DNA from: Streptococcus sp. HF-1907
Lineage (GTDB): Bacteria > Bacillota > Bacilli > Lactobacillales > Streptococcaceae
NCBI RefSeq assembly: GCF_015594605.1
Contig: NZ_JADNQT010000003.1
Location: 95,297-159,296, forward strand
DNA: 64,000 nt
Direction: 5' to 3'
The notes under the pieces were generated by a model. It saw only the letters and a list, made by a program, of their open reading frames with translations, ran no database searches and was not told the origin of the DNA. Shown here piece by piece: positions 1 through 9,133 of this stretch (positions within the stretch are counted from its first letter, which is position 1; each line of letters opens with the position of its first letter). Both the position numbers and the translations under genes were made by a program.

Positions 1-1
1 C

Positions 2-1252
2 AAGGACAGCTCCGACACTGTCTTTTCAAAGATTTTGCAACTGGTTGAGAGTTCTCAAAGTCAGCTTTCCCCAACCGCCAGTCGTATTCGGCAAGTGGAC
101 CCCTACTATGTTAAGGCTGTGCTCTTGATTTTCATTCTGCTTGTAGCACTTGGTCCTAACCTTCTTGGTTGGAGCTGGGCACACACCTTTGCGACCAGCC
201 TGACCTTTCTCGTCTCTGCCTCACCTTGCGCCCTTGCGGTTTCTGCTGTCCCAGCGACCTTGGCAGGTATTTCCAACCTAGCTAAGCAGGGTGTCCTCTT
301 CAAGGGCGGTAGCTTCCTTGCCAACCTCAGCGACCTCAAAGCCATAGCTTTTGACAAGACGGGCACCTTGACCGAAGGCAAACCTCAAGTGGTTTCTTTT
401 GGTTTTAAAAAGCAGGGCTTGGATGAAGATAAACTTCTGGGGCTCATCGTTGCTATGGAAAAACAATCTAATCACCCACTGGCCCAAGCCATTGTTGACC
501 GTTTTGAAGAAGACAAGGATGAGATTGCAATCACCATCGAAAACCGCTTGGGACAAGGGATCGTGGCTGATTATGAGGGCCACTGCTATCAAATTGGGAA
601 ACCAACCAGCTTCGCTTCTATTTCAGAAGAGTGGACAGCCATCAGAACTAAGGAAGAAAGCCTTGGTAGAACCCTTATCTTCGTTGCTATTGATGATGAA
701 GTAGGCGGCTACATTGCCATCCAAGACCGTCCGCAAGCGTCAGCCATGGCTGCCATCGATTACTTCAAATCAGCCGGTGTTAAGACTATCATGATTACCG
801 GCGATGCTGAATTGACCGGACAAGCTATCGGACGCGAGCTAGGAATTGACCACGTTGTCGCAAACGTTATGCCAGAAGACAAGGCACGCGTCATCAAGGA
901 AGAGCAAGAAAGTACCGGCATGATTGCCATGCTGGGAGACGGTGTCAACGATGCACCAGCCCTAGTGACCGCAGATATCGGTATTGCTATGGGGGACGGG
1001 ACAGATGTCGCCATCGAAACTGCCGATGTCGTTCTCATGCAAAATGACCTCAGCAAACTAGCCCTAGCTCACAAACTCTCAAAACGCCTCAAGGCTAATG
1101 TCGCTCAGAACCTCATTTTCTCTCTCCTCGTGGTTATTCTCCTCGTTAGTCTAACTTTCTGGGGAAATCTGTCCGTGCTTGCCAGTGTCACCCTCCATGA
1201 GGGGTCTACCTTACTAGTCCTCCTCAACACGCTTCGTCTTTTGAAAAAATAA
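2..1252 (+). CDS. P1B-type (SPC) metal-transporting ATPase, C-terminal part
   Basis: This is the C-terminal 416 residues of a heavy-metal P-type ATPase; the frame is open to the left edge, so the start lies outside the window. Visible motifs in order are the membrane SPC ion motif (nt 221-229, in place of CPC), DKTGT with the phosphorylated Asp (nt 353), an SNHPLA HP-loop motif, MITGD and GDGVNDAP. A membrane segment with HEGST lies near the C-terminus. SPC plus HEG(G/S)T is the pattern of the P1B-4 group (Co, Zn or Fe(II) efflux, including streptococcal PmtA); that assignment is an inference and the metal cannot be read here. The next gene has its own promoter, so this is probably the end of the transcript or a weak read-through. 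Confidence 0.9.
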   Translation, partial: KDSSDTVFSKILQLVESSQSQLSPTASRIRQVDPYYVKAVLLIFILLVALGPNLLGWSWAHTFATSLTFLVSASPCALAVSAVPATLAGISNLAKQGVLFKGGSFLANLSDLKAIAFDKTGTLTEGKPQVVSFGFKKQGLDEDKLLGLIVAMEKQSNHPLAQAIVDRFEEDKDEIAITIENRLGQGIVADYEGHCYQIGKPTSFASISEEWTAIRTKEESLGRTLIFVAIDDEVGGYIAIQDRPQASAMAAIDYFKSAGVKTIMITGDAELTGQAIGRELGIDHVVANVMPEDKARVIKEEQESTGMIAMLGDGVNDAPALVTADIGIAMGDGTDVAIETADVVLMQNDLSKLALAHKLSKRLKANVAQNLIFSLLVVILLVSLTFWGNLSVLASVTLHEGSTLLVLLNTLRLLKK

Positions 1253-1267
1253 GGAGAAGAAATTGGC

Positions 1268-1296
1268 TTGACCCTGCTTCTACATCTTGCTAAAAT
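1268..1296 (+). promoter_or_regulatory. sigmaA-type promoter of hisK
   Basis: TTGACC (1268-1273), a 17-bp spacer and TAAAAT (1291-1296) precede the histidinol-phosphatase gene. The -35 box coincides with an in-frame TTG codon that could otherwise be taken as an upstream start. Confidence 0.7.
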
Positions 1297-1318
1297 AAGG
1301 GAAAAAGGAGGTCTTGCC

Positions 1319-2053
1319 ATGCGCGATAATCATTTACACACCTATTTTTCCTACGATGCTGACGCCAACTTTGAAGATTACTTGGACCATTTTGACGGCG
1401 AAATCGTCACGACCGAACACTTCGACCTGTCAAACCCCTACTCGGGTCAGGATGATGTTCCTAATTATGAGGCTTATTGCAAAAAAATTGCAGAGCTGAC
1501 TGAGACTTACGGTCCTCGTATCAAAAAAGGGATTGAAATTGGCTACTATCAACCCCGAGAAAATGATATCCTAGCCTATTTGGCTGACAAGGACTTTGAC
1601 CTCAAACTCCTCTCCGTCCACCACAACGGTGTCAATGACTACCTGGACGACGAAGTGGCTGATATGGATAAATTCGCCGTCATCGAGGAATACCTGCCCA
1701 TGCTAGAATATGCTATCGGACGCGTTGATGCTCATGTATTAGCCCACTTCGACTATGGCTTTCGCAAATTTGACCTTTCGGTAGAAGAGATGAGTCAGTA
1801 TGAAGACCAGCTCCGCAGCATTTTCCAAAAAATGATAGACCACAACCTCGCCTTTGAGCTCAACAGCAAGTCCATGTACCTCTACAACCACGAACACCTC
1901 TACCACTACGCCTTGGAGTTATTACGAGACCTTGGCTACCAGAAATACTCCATCGGCTCAGACGGACACAAACTCGACCACTTCCGCTTGGAATTCCCAC
2001 GCATTCAGGCATTGCTAGACGAGTTTGGCATTACGGAGGATATGATTCTTTAG
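1319..2053 (+). CDS. hisK: histidinol-phosphatase, PHP family
   Basis: A 244-aa PHP-domain phosphatase that should hydrolyse histidinol phosphate to histidinol. The N-terminal HLH motif (DNHLHTYFS) and later His/Asp residues (SVHHNG, HFDYG, SDGHK) are the expected metal ligands. The ATG at 1319 is chosen because AGGAGG lies 7 nt upstream, and a longer TTG version would start inside the promoter. The his operon on the opposite strand 0.9 kb away carries a hisB of only 194 aa (dehydratase only) and no phosphatase, so this gene would complete the pathway. It is convergent with that operon and followed by a clear terminator. Other PHP phosphoesterase activities remain possible. Confidence 0.85.
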   Translation: MRDNHLHTYFSYDADANFEDYLDHFDGEIVTTEHFDLSNPYSGQDDVPNYEAYCKKIAELTETYGPRIKKGIEIGYYQPRENDILAYLADKDFDLKLLSVHHNGVNDYLDDEVADMDKFAVIEEYLPMLEYAIGRVDAHVLAHFDYGFRKFDLSVEEMSQYEDQLRSIFQKMIDHNLAFELNSKSMYLYNHEHLYHYALELLRDLGYQKYSIGSDGHKLDHFRLEFPRIQALLDEFGITEDMIL

Positions 2054-2074
2054 ACCAAGTCACTAAACTGTTTG

Positions 2075-2104
2075 ACCACCAGTCTTGCTGGTGGTTTTCT
2101 TGTA
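2075..2104 (+). terminator. rho-independent terminator of hisK
   Basis: An 8-bp perfect stem (ACCACCAG/CTGGTGGT) with a TCTTG loop is followed by TTTTCTT, 22 bp after the hisK stop. Confidence 0.85.
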
Positions 2105-2159
2105 GGCTTTTTAAGAAAAACTAGCTTATTGATTGCATCAAAGAATTAGTAAGTTCGGC

Positions 2160-2390
2160 AAGAGCTGAGACAGGCCCCCTAACTTTCTGAGCAAGTCGGT
2201 AACAGATGAGACGGACTCCCAAGACTCCCCTAAACTTCTAGGCTAGCTGGAAACAACTGAGACGACTTCCTGCAAGTTTGCGACAACTCGACAACACGTG
2301 AGACGGGCTCCTGCAGGCTTGCAGCAACCCGACAACACATGAGACGGCTTCCTGCAAATCTACAGCAGCCTGACAACATGAGAGACGAAC
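2160..2390. repeat. 41-bp-period degenerate tandem repeat array
   Basis: Six diverged units are marked by GAGAC at 2167, 2208, 2259, 2300, 2341 and 2382. Spacing is exactly 41 bp except for one 51-bp unit. The best-conserved core is CTCCTGCAAGTTTGC followed by an AC-rich CGACAACAC stretch. A 63-codon reverse-strand ORF runs through it but looks like a by-product. The array sits between the convergent hisK and his operon. The same period and core recur near 48.1 kb and 51.6 kb. No known streptococcal repeat class was recognised. Confidence 0.75.
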
Positions 2391-2589
2391 TTTCCCACTT
2401 AGCAATAAGCCATAAATACACGAAACAGCCGGGGTAGGCTCTCTGACTATCTAGATAACTGATATATTTTATGATTCGGAGAAGGTAGCGCTATCTCTAT
2501 CCAGAGAAATTTTGTAACTCTATTACGAATAATTTAGTGTAGACCTGTTATGACGCTGGTTCCGAAGTTTCTGATGGGAGGTGATGCTT

Positions 2590-2640
2590 ATGAGAGTAAG
2601 TAGCAAATCTATTAGGAAGGAGGAGCATTTTGTCAGCTGA
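2590..2640 (+). CDS. 16-codon leader ORF overlapping the small toxin start
   Basis: ATG at 2590 follows GGGAGG (2576-2581) and encodes MRVSSKSIRKEEHFVS. It contains the toxin's ribosome binding site and ends at TGA 2638-2640, 11 nt into the toxin frame. This geometry suggests translational coupling, as with mok upstream of hok. It is also possible that only the Shine-Dalgarno-like sequence matters and no peptide is made. Confidence 0.45.
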   Translation: MRVSSKSIRKEEHFVS

Positions 2641-2734
2641 AGTCGTAATGGTTATCATAGCTTTTGTAAGTTTATTACTAGGCTTGCTTAGTTTAATAAT
2701 CGTTATTATCTTAGCAATCGTGGACAAAAAATAA
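2630..2734 (+). CDS. 34-aa hydrophobic peptide, candidate holin-like type I toxin
   Basis: A TTG-start ORF preceded by AAGGAGG (2617-2623, 6 nt spacing) encodes 34 residues: a short MSAEVV head, one continuous hydrophobic helix of about 25 residues rich in Leu/Ile/Val, and a charged DKK tail. The size and head-helix-Lys tail layout resemble the putative holin-like toxin group (Hol_Tox/TxpA-like); this is judged by eye, not by a search. Its stop codon lies in the left arm of a bidirectional terminator, and a strong promoter faces it from downstream. Together these give the layout of an antisense-RNA-controlled membrane toxin. Its own promoter is weak by eye (TTGTAA 2512-2517, 17 bp, TAGTGT). 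It is too small for usual gene callers. Confidence 0.65.
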   Translation: MSAEVVMVIIAFVSLLLGLLSLIIVIILAIVDKK

Positions 2735-2839
2735 CCGTCAGACAACTTTGACACAGTTCTGACGGTTATTTTTAATCTAAGCACTGTGAACCACTGTTAA
2801 GCAGTTCTACAAAGGTGTTGAGTTGGAGCTCAGCACCTT
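2729..2839 (-). ncRNA. candidate antisense RNA antitoxin
   Basis: A transcript predicted from the promoter at 2846-2874 would start near 2839, form a 5' hairpin (arms 2811-2822 and 2829-2840) and stop at the shared hairpin 2730-2770. It would be about 110 nt and complementary to the 3' end of the toxin mRNA. GGAGC occurs both opposite its 5' hairpin loop (2825-2829) and at the toxin ribosome binding site (2622-2626), so a short second pairing is conceivable. The transcript is inferred only from promoter and terminator signals. Confidence 0.55.
2730..2770. terminator. bidirectional terminator shared by toxin mRNA and antisense RNA
   Basis: A 13-bp perfect stem (2730-2742 with 2758-2770) has a 15-nt loop. 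The plus-strand exit is TTTTTAATC and the minus-strand exit is a T6 run, so it can stop transcription both ways. It is also the first strong terminator reached by the his operon after hisE. Confidence 0.85.
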
Positions 2840-2843
2840 TTTA
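2811..2843. terminator. hairpin with U-run, possible second terminator
   Basis: GGTGTTGAG pairs with CTCAGCACC with one mismatch and is followed by a T-run on the plus strand. On the minus strand it would be the 5' stem-loop of the candidate antisense RNA. Confidence 0.55.
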
Positions 2844-2845
2844 TT

Positions 2846-2874
2846 ATTCTAACAAAATGCTGTCTCACTGTCAA
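2846..2874 (-). promoter_or_regulatory. strong sigmaA promoter for the antisense RNA
   Basis: On the minus strand: consensus TTGACA (2869-2874), a 17-bp spacer and TAGAAT (2846-2851). No ORF follows; transcription runs towards the 34-aa peptide gene. Confidence 0.75.
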
Positions 2875-2917
2875 AAATGAGACTAGTACGCATTAACTTT
2901 GAGGATATTTCTTCTGT

Positions 2918-3232
2918 CTAATAATCCGTAATCTCCGCACGGTCGTGGATGTTACTTTGCTTACCTTGGCGGGCTTGTAAGACAGTTTCTACATCATCTA
3001 GTGTTACGCCAGTTTCAACCAGCATGACGGCTAGGTGATAGAGAACATCTGCTGTTTCGTTAGCAATTTCGTCCTTGTCTGCATTTTTGGCTGCGATGAC
3101 AACCTCTGTTGCTTCTTCGCCGACTTTCTTGAGAATTTTATCCAAGCCCTTGTTGTATAGATAGTTGGTATAAGCCCCTTCCTTAGGATTGGCTTTTCGG
3201 TCCTGTGCTTCTTTGTATAATGTTTCTAACAT
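2918..3232 (-). CDS. hisE: phosphoribosyl-ATP pyrophosphatase
   Basis: A 104-aa MazG-type pyrophosphohydrolase that converts PR-ATP to PR-AMP, the second step of histidine synthesis. The helical motif GEEATEVVIAAKN, followed by an ETADVLYHL segment, carries the acidic Mg-binding residues. It is the last gene of the ten-gene his operon, 11 bp after hisI, and encodes a protein separate from HisI, unlike the fused enterobacterial form. No terminator is seen directly after it; the nearest are the hairpins at 2811-2843 and 2730-2770. Confidence 0.95.
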   Translation of the reverse strand: MLETLYKEAQDRKANPKEGAYTNYLYNKGLDKILKKVGEEATEVVIAAKNADKDEIANETADVLYHLAVMLVETGVTLDDVETVLQARQGKQSNIHDRAEITDY

Positions 3233-3243
3233 AATCGTCCTTT

Positions 3244-3570
3244 CTAGTCGAGGTCAATAGTATTGAAAAAGCAGGAATAAGCTCCAGTATGGCAGGCAGC
3301 TCCTGTTTGAACAACCTCTGCTAAGAGCGTATCTTGGTCGCAATCTGTCTTCAGACTGACCACATCTTGGTAGTGACCGCTGGTTGCACCCTTGTGCCAA
3401 ATTTCATTGCGGGAGCGGCTCCAGTAGTGCATTTGTTTGGTCTCTTTGGTCAACTGAAATGCTTCCTCATTCATATAGGCCAGCATGAGGACTTGCTTGG
3501 TCTCATGGTCGGTCACAATAACAGGAACTAAACCGCCTTGCTTGTCAAAATCTAGTTTGATAGCTGTCAT
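3244..3570 (-). CDS. hisI: phosphoribosyl-AMP cyclohydrolase
   Basis: A 108-aa stand-alone PR-AMP cyclohydrolase that opens the adenine ring in the third step. The zinc/magnesium site residues are visible as DCDQD and CHTGAYSCF near the C-terminus, with HYWSRSRNE upstream. It overlaps the end of hisF by 4 bp, implying translational coupling. Confidence 0.96.
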   Translation of the reverse strand: MTAIKLDFDKQGGLVPVIVTDHETKQVLMLAYMNEEAFQLTKETKQMHYWSRSRNEIWHKGATSGHYQDVVSLKTDCDQDTLLAEVVQTGAACHTGAYSCFFNTIDLD

Positions 3571-4325
3571 AATCGCACCTCCAAACCTGCTTCTGCCATA
3601 GCTTTCTTAGTATCAGCGATAGCAATTTCCCCATAATGGAAAATGGAAGCAGCTAGCGCTCCAGTCGCAGGAGTCTGCTGGAAGACCTCCACCATGTGGT
3701 CAATAGTGCCTGCACCACCCGACGCGATGATAGGGACATTAACCACGCTAGCCACGGCATTGAGCATGTCGATGTCAAAGCCCGACTTGGTGCCGTCCTT
3801 GTCCATGGAGGTCAAGAGAATCTCGCCAGCTCCAAGGCTCACCGCCTCACGCGCCCACTCAATCAAATCACGCCCCGTATCCTTGCGGCCACCAGCTACA
3901 TAGACATGCCAAGTGCCGTCTTCTTCCTTGCGGGCATCGATAGCCACCACAACACACTGGCTACCAAACTTCTGCGCGCAATCTGCAATCATCTGGGGAT
4001 TGGCTAGCGCTGAGGAATTGACAGCCACCTTGTCTGCTCCTGCCTTGAGCATTTTATTCATGTCTTCAACCGTGCGAATACCACCGCCAACTGTAAAAGG
4101 AATAAAGACCTGTTCAGCCACGCGCCGCACCATATCGACTGTCGTGTCACGTTCTTCATGCGTTGCGGTAATGTCTAGAAAGACCAGTTCATCACAACCT
4201 GCTTCATAATAAGCACGAGCTGAATCCACAGGATCACCGACATCCGTCAGATTGATAAAATTGACGCCCTTAACCACACGCCCATCCTTAACATCCAAGC
4301 ATGGAATAATTCGTTTTTTAAACAT
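3567..4325 (-). CDS. hisF: imidazole glycerol phosphate synthase, cyclase subunit
   Basis: A 252-aa TIM-barrel cyclase that combines PRFAR with ammonia delivered by HisH to give IGP and AICAR. The N-terminal [16 protein letters not shown] and the later AIDAR segment contain the expected catalytic Asp residues, and GGGIRT and ASGGAG are the phosphate-binding loops. It lies 2 bp downstream of its half-barrel relative hisA, and family length is normal. Confidence 0.97.
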   Translation of the reverse strand: MFKKRIIPCLDVKDGRVVKGVNFINLTDVGDPVDSARAYYEAGCDELVFLDITATHEERDTTVDMVRRVAEQVFIPFTVGGGIRTVEDMNKMLKAGADKVAVNSSALANPQMIADCAQKFGSQCVVVAIDARKEEDGTWHVYVAGGRKDTGRDLIEWAREAVSLGAGEILLTSMDKDGTKSGFDIDMLNAVASVVNVPIIASGGAGTIDHMVEVFQQTPATGALAASIFHYGEIAIADTKKAMAEAGLEVRL

Positions 4326-4327
4326 GA

Positions 4328-5047
4328 CTAGCCTCCAAACGCCTTCAACTCTGCCAAGCTGATATTACCATTGTAGTAGGCTTTACCAATAATGGTACCC
4401 GCTAGGTCAAGTTGGCTGAGCTCTTCAAGGTCACGACTGCTTGCGATTCCACCAGAAGCAATGACCTTGGCTGTGGTCAATTTTTCTGTCAAGAGCTTGT
4501 AGTGTTCAATATTTGGTCCAGTCAGAGTGCCATCACGGTCAACATCTGTGTAGACAAAGAGTGTGACACCCATTTTTTCCATTTCTTTGGCCAAGCTGAT
4601 GTAGTCAACTGTACTGGTTTCCAGCCAGCCTTCTGTTGCCACATAGCCATTTTTGGCATCAATACCGACCACAATCTTGTCTGCTCCAAACTGCTCCAGC
4701 GCAGCTTTAACAAAAGCTGGATTTTTGACTGCCATGGATCCGATAATAACACGGTCAATGCCAACCGCAAGGTAATCCGCAATCTGCTCCAGCGTGCGAA
4801 TGCCGCCGCCGACCTCAACGCCGAGACCCGTCGCCACCTTGAGCGTCGCAATTAAATCGCGGTTAGTAGCACAACCGTCCAGCGCACCATCTAAGTCCAC
4901 CACGTGAATGAAATCAATCCCTGCATCCTTGAAAATGCGAGCCTGTTCTAAAACGTCAGGATTGACCACTGTTTTCTGGGCAAAGTCACCTTTAAAGAGA
5001 CGAACCGCCTGACCATCCTTAATATCAATTGCTGGAAGAATTTGCAT
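4328..5047 (-). CDS. hisA: ProFAR isomerase
   Basis: A 239-aa TIM-barrel isomerase acting on ProFAR, the step before the HisFH synthase. [17 protein letters not shown] at the N-terminus, [14 protein letters not shown] mid-protein and the phosphate loop ASGGIAS near residue 195 are typical. Its start overlaps the end of hisH by 23 bp. Confidence 0.97.
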   Translation of the reverse strand: MQILPAIDIKDGQAVRLFKGDFAQKTVVNPDVLEQARIFKDAGIDFIHVVDLDGALDGCATNRDLIATLKVATGLGVEVGGGIRTLEQIADYLAVGIDRVIIGSMAVKNPAFVKAALEQFGADKIVVGIDAKNGYVATEGWLETSTVDYISLAKEMEKMGVTLFVYTDVDRDGTLTGPNIEHYKLLTEKLTTAKVIASGGIASSRDLEELSQLDLAGTIIGKAYYNGNISLAELKAFGG

Positions 5048-5651
5048 AAACCACCTCCGAAAATGCTTTTAGAATGCCTAAGCCAACCTCACCAGATTTT
5101 TCAGGGTGAAATTGAGCGCCGAAGACCTTATCCTTATGAATCATGGCTGGCACCGCTAGGCTGTAATCTGCTGTCACGTCGATAAATTCCTGCGGAACAT
5201 CTGTGAAGTAAGAATGAACAAAGTAGACCGACTGACCGTCAAGACCAGCTGTCAATTCTGTTTCTTGCGCCACTTTCAAATCATTCCAACCCATGTGAGG
5301 CACTGGGTAGCCGGCCTTGGCTTCAATAGGACGGCAGACACCTGGAATGAGCTCCAGACCTGCTGTCTTACCGTATTCTAAACCAGTTTCCACCAAGATT
5401 TGCATACCTAGGCAGATGCCTAAGAGGGGCGTCTCCGCTGCCGCTGCTTGCTTGATGACAGGCACCAAACCTCGTTTGTCCAGCTCTGCCATTGCGCTTG
5501 CAAAAGCGCCCACACCCGGCAAAATCAAGCCATCTGCCTGAGCGATAACCTCAGCATCCGCCGACAAGACCGCCTCCAAGCCAATTTGTCTCAGCGCCCG
5601 CAGGACATTTGCCGTGTTCCCCGCGTCGTAATCAATCACCACAATCTTCAT
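5025..5651 (-). CDS. hisH: imidazole glycerol phosphate synthase, glutaminase subunit
   Basis: A 208-aa class I glutamine amidotransferase that supplies ammonia to HisF. The catalytic Cys is in GICLGMQIL and the His/Glu pair in HPEKSG. The start at [11 protein letters not shown] (5651) is preferred over an in-frame upstream Met at 5684, because it leaves a 1-bp gap after hisB and gives the usual length. Confidence 0.96.
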   Translation of the reverse strand: MKIVVIDYDAGNTANVLRALRQIGLEAVLSADAEVIAQADGLILPGVGAFASAMAELDKRGLVPVIKQAAAAETPLLGICLGMQILVETGLEYGKTAGLELIPGVCRPIEAKAGYPVPHMGWNDLKVAQETELTAGLDGQSVYFVHSYFTDVPQEFIDVTADYSLAVPAMIHKDKVFGAQFHPEKSGEVGLGILKAFSEVVYANSSSN

Positions 5652-5652
5652 A

Positions 5653-6237
5653 TCAGAGCATCCCTTTGGTTGAGTTAACACCATGAATCTCAGGGTTTAG
5701 GGTAATGGCTTCGCGGAGGGCCCGACCAGTTGCTTTAAAGAGAGATTCAGACTTGTGATGATTATTTTTCCCATGAAGAATCTTCAAATGCAGATTCATC
5801 TGAACATTGAAAGCAAGGGCTTGGAAGAATTCTTCCACCAACTCCGTATCAAAATTGCCTAGGGTCGGATTGGTAAAATCGCAGTCAAAGACTAAATAGC
5901 TACGTCCAGATAGGTCAAGACTAGCCATACCAAGCGTTTCATCCATAGGTACAAAAGCAGTCCCGTAGCGGTTGATACCAGCCTTGTCTCCGAGGGCTTC
6001 CTTGATAGCCTGCCCAAGAACAATGCCCACATCTTCCACCGTGTGGTGGCTGTCTACCCAAAGGTCACCGTCCGCCTTCACCACAAGGGAAATGCGAGAG
6101 TGGCGTGCAAAAAGGGTCAACATGTGGTCAAAAAAGCCGACCCCAGTTTGAATGTCAACAGGCTCTTGCGCATCCAAGTTGAGCGAGAGCTTGATTTTTG
6201 TTTCGTAAGTGTTTCGTTCGATTGATGCTTGTCTCAT
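5653..6237 (-). CDS. hisB: imidazoleglycerol-phosphate dehydratase
   Basis: A 194-aa monofunctional IGP dehydratase. Both metal-binding motifs are present, DSHHTVED and KNNHHKSE. The start at 6237 ([14 protein letters not shown]) is chosen because a GAGGA ribosome binding site lies in the end of hisD. There is no histidinol-phosphatase domain, so that activity must come from elsewhere, most likely the PHP gene at 1319. Confidence 0.96.
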   Translation of the reverse strand: MRQASIERNTYETKIKLSLNLDAQEPVDIQTGVGFFDHMLTLFARHSRISLVVKADGDLWVDSHHTVEDVGIVLGQAIKEALGDKAGINRYGTAFVPMDETLGMASLDLSGRSYLVFDCDFTNPTLGNFDTELVEEFFQALAFNVQMNLHLKILHGKNNHHKSESLFKATGRALREAITLNPEIHGVNSTKGML

Positions 6238-6238
6238 G

Positions 6239-7519
6239 TTAGTCCTCGTTTCTGACTTCAATAGCCTTGGCGTGGGCTTGCAAACCTTCTGCGTAGGCTA
6301 GGGTTGTGATGTCTTTTTCTGATGCGTTGATGGCTGCCTTGCTGTATTGGGTGTACTGGATGCGTTTGACGAAGTCGTGCACACCTAGAGCTGATGAGAA
6401 GCGGCTGGTCGCTGTTGTCGGAAGGACATGGTTGGCACCCGCATAGTAGTCTCCGATTGGTTCACTGGTGTAGTGCCCAAGGAAAATTGAACCTGCATTT
6501 TCCACCTTGTCCAAGTAGTCATAGGCATTTTCCATAGCGATTTCCAAGTGTTCTGGGGCGACTTGATTCATGAGATCAAACATACTGTCCGCATCTGGTG
6601 CGATGATGACACGTCCATTATTTTCCACAGACGCACGCGCGATTTCTTGACGAGGAAGGTCCAAAAGTTGGCGGTCAATTTCAGCTTCTACTTGCTCTGC
6701 CAATTCTTCCGAATCTGTTACCAAAATAGCTCGCGCTCTTTTATCGTGTTCAGCCTGAGACAAGAGGTCAGCTGCAACATACTTAGGAATGGCAGAGCTG
6801 TCAGCGATAACGCCAATCTCTGAAGGTCCCGCAATCATGTCGATACCGACCAGTCCATAGACCTGCTTCTTGGCTGTCGCTACAAAGATATTACCAGGTC
6901 CAGTGATTTTATCGACTTTGGGAATAGTCTCTGTGCCGTAAGCTAGCGCTGCAACCCCTTGAGCGCCACCAACTTGGTAAATCTTGTCCACACCAGCAAG
7001 TTTTGCCGCAACTAAGATAGCTGGCACAAATGTGTCCTGCGGTGGTGTGATCATAATGATTTCCTTGACACCCGCAATCTTGGCTGGAATAACATTCATG
7101 AGGACAGATGACGGATAAGCTGCCGTTCCACCTGGAACATAAACCCCCACACGCTCGATAGGACGAATCATTTGTCCACGGATGACCCCGTCAGAAGGTT
7201 GGTCTTCAAATCCAGTCTCCAACTGCTGGCGGTGATAAGATTCGATATTAGCCTTGGCATTTTCAAGGGCTGACAAGACTGCTGGATCCACATTTTCAAA
7301 CGCTTGGTCAATCAAATCCTGACCCACTTCAAAGTCAGTCAAATCAATGCCATCAAACCGCTTGCTGTATTCACGCAAAGCTTCATCACCACGAGTCTTA
7401 ACCGCCTCGATAATGTCACGCACGATTGCTTCGACATCTTCATTTTGACGGCTGAGTTCCAGCTGTTCTTGCGCCAAAATGGCTGAAATTTCTTGGTTTG
7501 TTCCACTTAATCGCTTCAT
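6239..7519 (-). CDS. hisD: histidinol dehydrogenase
   Basis: A 426-aa zinc enzyme that oxidises histidinol to histidine in two NAD-dependent steps. The family signature [16 protein letters not shown] and the catalytic APEHLE segment are intact, as is the C-terminal zinc-ligand region AGANHVLPT. It overlaps the end of hisG by 4 bp. Confidence 0.97.
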   Translation of the reverse strand: MKRLSGTNQEISAILAQEQLELSRQNEDVEAIVRDIIEAVKTRGDEALREYSKRFDGIDLTDFEVGQDLIDQAFENVDPAVLSALENAKANIESYHRQQLETGFEDQPSDGVIRGQMIRPIERVGVYVPGGTAAYPSSVLMNVIPAKIAGVKEIIMITPPQDTFVPAILVAAKLAGVDKIYQVGGAQGVAALAYGTETIPKVDKITGPGNIFVATAKKQVYGLVGIDMIAGPSEIGVIADSSAIPKYVAADLLSQAEHDKRARAILVTDSEELAEQVEAEIDRQLLDLPRQEIARASVENNGRVIIAPDADSMFDLMNQVAPEHLEIAMENAYDYLDKVENAGSIFLGHYTSEPIGDYYAGANHVLPTTATSRFSSALGVHDFVKRIQYTQYSKAAINASEKDITTLAYAEGLQAHAKAIEVRNED

Positions 7520-8163
7520 TTGAAAGCCACCTCTCTATCTCCCACTAAGCCCTCCAAAGTCTTAATGAAAGTCAAAACTGCTGCATTATTTTTCAGCGCA
7601 GCCTTATTGACAATAAGCCGAGCTGAAATCCGACAAATATCTTCGTAAACTTCTAGACCGTTAGCCACAAGGGTTGAGCCAGTCTCCACGATGTCGACAA
7701 TGGCATCCGCTAGCCCGATGACAGGCGCAATCTCAACCGACCCTTGGATGGAAATAATTTCCACATCCTCACCCTTCTGAGCAAAGTGATTTTTTGCCAC
7801 GGTCGGGTATTTGGTAGCAATGCGCTTGCGCTTATGGTCAGACGAGTCATAGTCAGCAGTTGAAGCCACCGCAAATTTACAAAGACCAAAATTCAAATCC
7901 AACATTTCAAGATAGCCCGTCGGATGTTCGATGAGGACATCTTTACCGACTACTCCCAAGTCAGCCACCCCATGACGCACATAGGTGGTCACATCAGGAG
8001 CCTTGACCAAGAGAAATCGAAATTTGCCGTCTGGGCTATCAAAAATCAAATGACGCCCCTTATCTGCCATGAAAGTCATGTCAAAACCAGCTTTTTCCAA
8101 CAAGTCAATCGTCGATTTTTCAATCCGCCCTTTAGTCAGAGCGATAGTTACTGGCTTAGTCAT
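7516..8163 (-). CDS. hisG: ATP phosphoribosyltransferase, short form
   Basis: The 215-aa catalytic subunit condenses ATP with PRPP, the first and regulated step. The C-terminal ACT-like regulatory domain of long HisG is absent, which is the form that needs HisZ, encoded directly upstream. The start [13 protein letters not shown] (8163) overlaps hisZ by 8 bp; a longer in-frame reading to 8232 lies wholly within hisZ and is rejected. The PRPP loop is [14 protein letters not shown]. Confidence 0.96.
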   Translation of the reverse strand: MTKPVTIALTKGRIEKSTIDLLEKAGFDMTFMADKGRHLIFDSPDGKFRFLLVKAPDVTTYVRHGVADLGVVGKDVLIEHPTGYLEMLDLNFGLCKFAVASTADYDSSDHKRKRIATKYPTVAKNHFAQKGEDVEIISIQGSVEIAPVIGLADAIVDIVETGSTLVANGLEVYEDICRISARLIVNKAALKNNAAVLTFIKTLEGLVGDREVAFK

Positions 8164-9133
8164 GCGCCACCTCACTTTCAAAACTATCATGCACCGCTTG
8201 ATAGACCGAGTCAATATCAATAGCCCAACCAACAGCTGTCAATTCCTTGGCACCAAAACGTTCAAAGAGCTCGTCATAACGCCCACCTGAAACAAAGGCA
8301 TCAGACACCTTGTCGCCAAAGACCTTAAACATAAGCCCAGTGTAGTAGGGCACCGTTGGTAATTGCCCCAAATCAAGCGTTATCTTAGGCAGACGGTCAC
8401 CCAAGCGTAAGATGGTCAATTCCAAATCAGAAAGTGCCGATAAAATACCTTGATGATTGATAAGCTTGTGCGCCTGCTCCAGTACTTCTTTCCAATCGCC
8501 GAACAAGAAAGGAAGCTGACTGATAAAACCATCAAATTCACTTGGATGTGCCAAGGTAAATTCCTTGAGTCTGGTAATATTCTTCTCCAAAATGGCTTCT
8601 CTCAGAAGAACTCTCTCTTGCTTGGACAAGTTCAAACTTTCAAAAATCGTTTGTAGTACAGCTGCATGCGATAATTCAAAACTGTAATGCCCAACCTTGG
8701 CTGTTATCAAAGCTTCATTGGCTGATACCAAGGCTTCCTCAACCGCTTCTTGGACTGGGAAACCAACGATTTCAACACCGGCTTGACTGTGTTCGTTAGT
8801 CAAACCACGCATTTCTTCATTGTAGTGAAAGACTTTTCCAGAATATGAAAATGTAACTGGTGTCTCCACTCGTGTTGAAGCAATGACACGTCCGATTTGA
8901 CTCGTAATATCAGGACGCAAGCTCAACAATTGTCCCTCATGGTCAAAAAGATTGTAATTGTCTGGCACCACTTGGTCAGAAAAGACCTCAAAGTGCTCCA
9001 AAGTTGGCGTCTCAATGCGATTAAAGCCCTTCTCCATGAGCAAATCGCTGATAGCATGCTCAATCTTGTAAGTCACCCGCGCTCGCTTAAATAATTTATC
9101 ATGCATGCCCTGAGGCAAGGTCGTCTTCTTCAT
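8156..9133 (-). CDS. hisZ: ATP phosphoribosyltransferase regulatory subunit
   Basis: A 325-aa HisRS-like paralogue that activates short HisG and carries the histidine feedback site. It keeps class II synthetase core features ([29 protein letters not shown]) but lacks the anticodon-binding domain, so it is not a tRNA synthetase. The ATG at 9133 follows GGAGGG by 8 nt and overlaps the hisC stop (TGATG). Adjacency to short hisG supports the call. Confidence 0.95.
   Translation of the reverse strand: MKKTTLPQGMHDKLFKRARVTYKIEHAISDLLMEKGFNRIETPTLEHFEVFSDQVVPDNYNLFDHEGQLLSLRPDITSQIGRVIASTRVETPVTFSYSGKVFHYNEEMRGLTNEHSQAGVEIVGFPVQEAVEEALVSANEALITAKVGHYSFELSHAAVLQTIFESLNLSKQERVLLREAILEKNITRLKEFTLAHPSEFDGFISQLPFLFGDWKEVLEQAHKLINHQGILSALSDLELTILRLGDRLPKITLDLGQLPTVPYYTGLMFKVFGDKVSDAFVSGGRYDELFERFGAKELTAVGWAIDIDSVYQAVHDSFESEVAHD

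Noticed and set aside
1268..1318. Longer TTG-started version of hisK
   Set aside because: The TTG is the -35 box of the promoter, and a strong ribosome binding site lies just before the internal ATG at 1319.
2230..2421. 63-codon minus-strand ORF across the 41-bp array
   Set aside because: Its Cys/Arg/Ser-rich repeats follow from the DNA repeats and it lacks a ribosome binding site.
2548..2784. 78-codon minus-strand ORF opposite the small toxin
   Set aside because: Composition and position show it to be the complement of the toxin region; it has no ribosome binding site.
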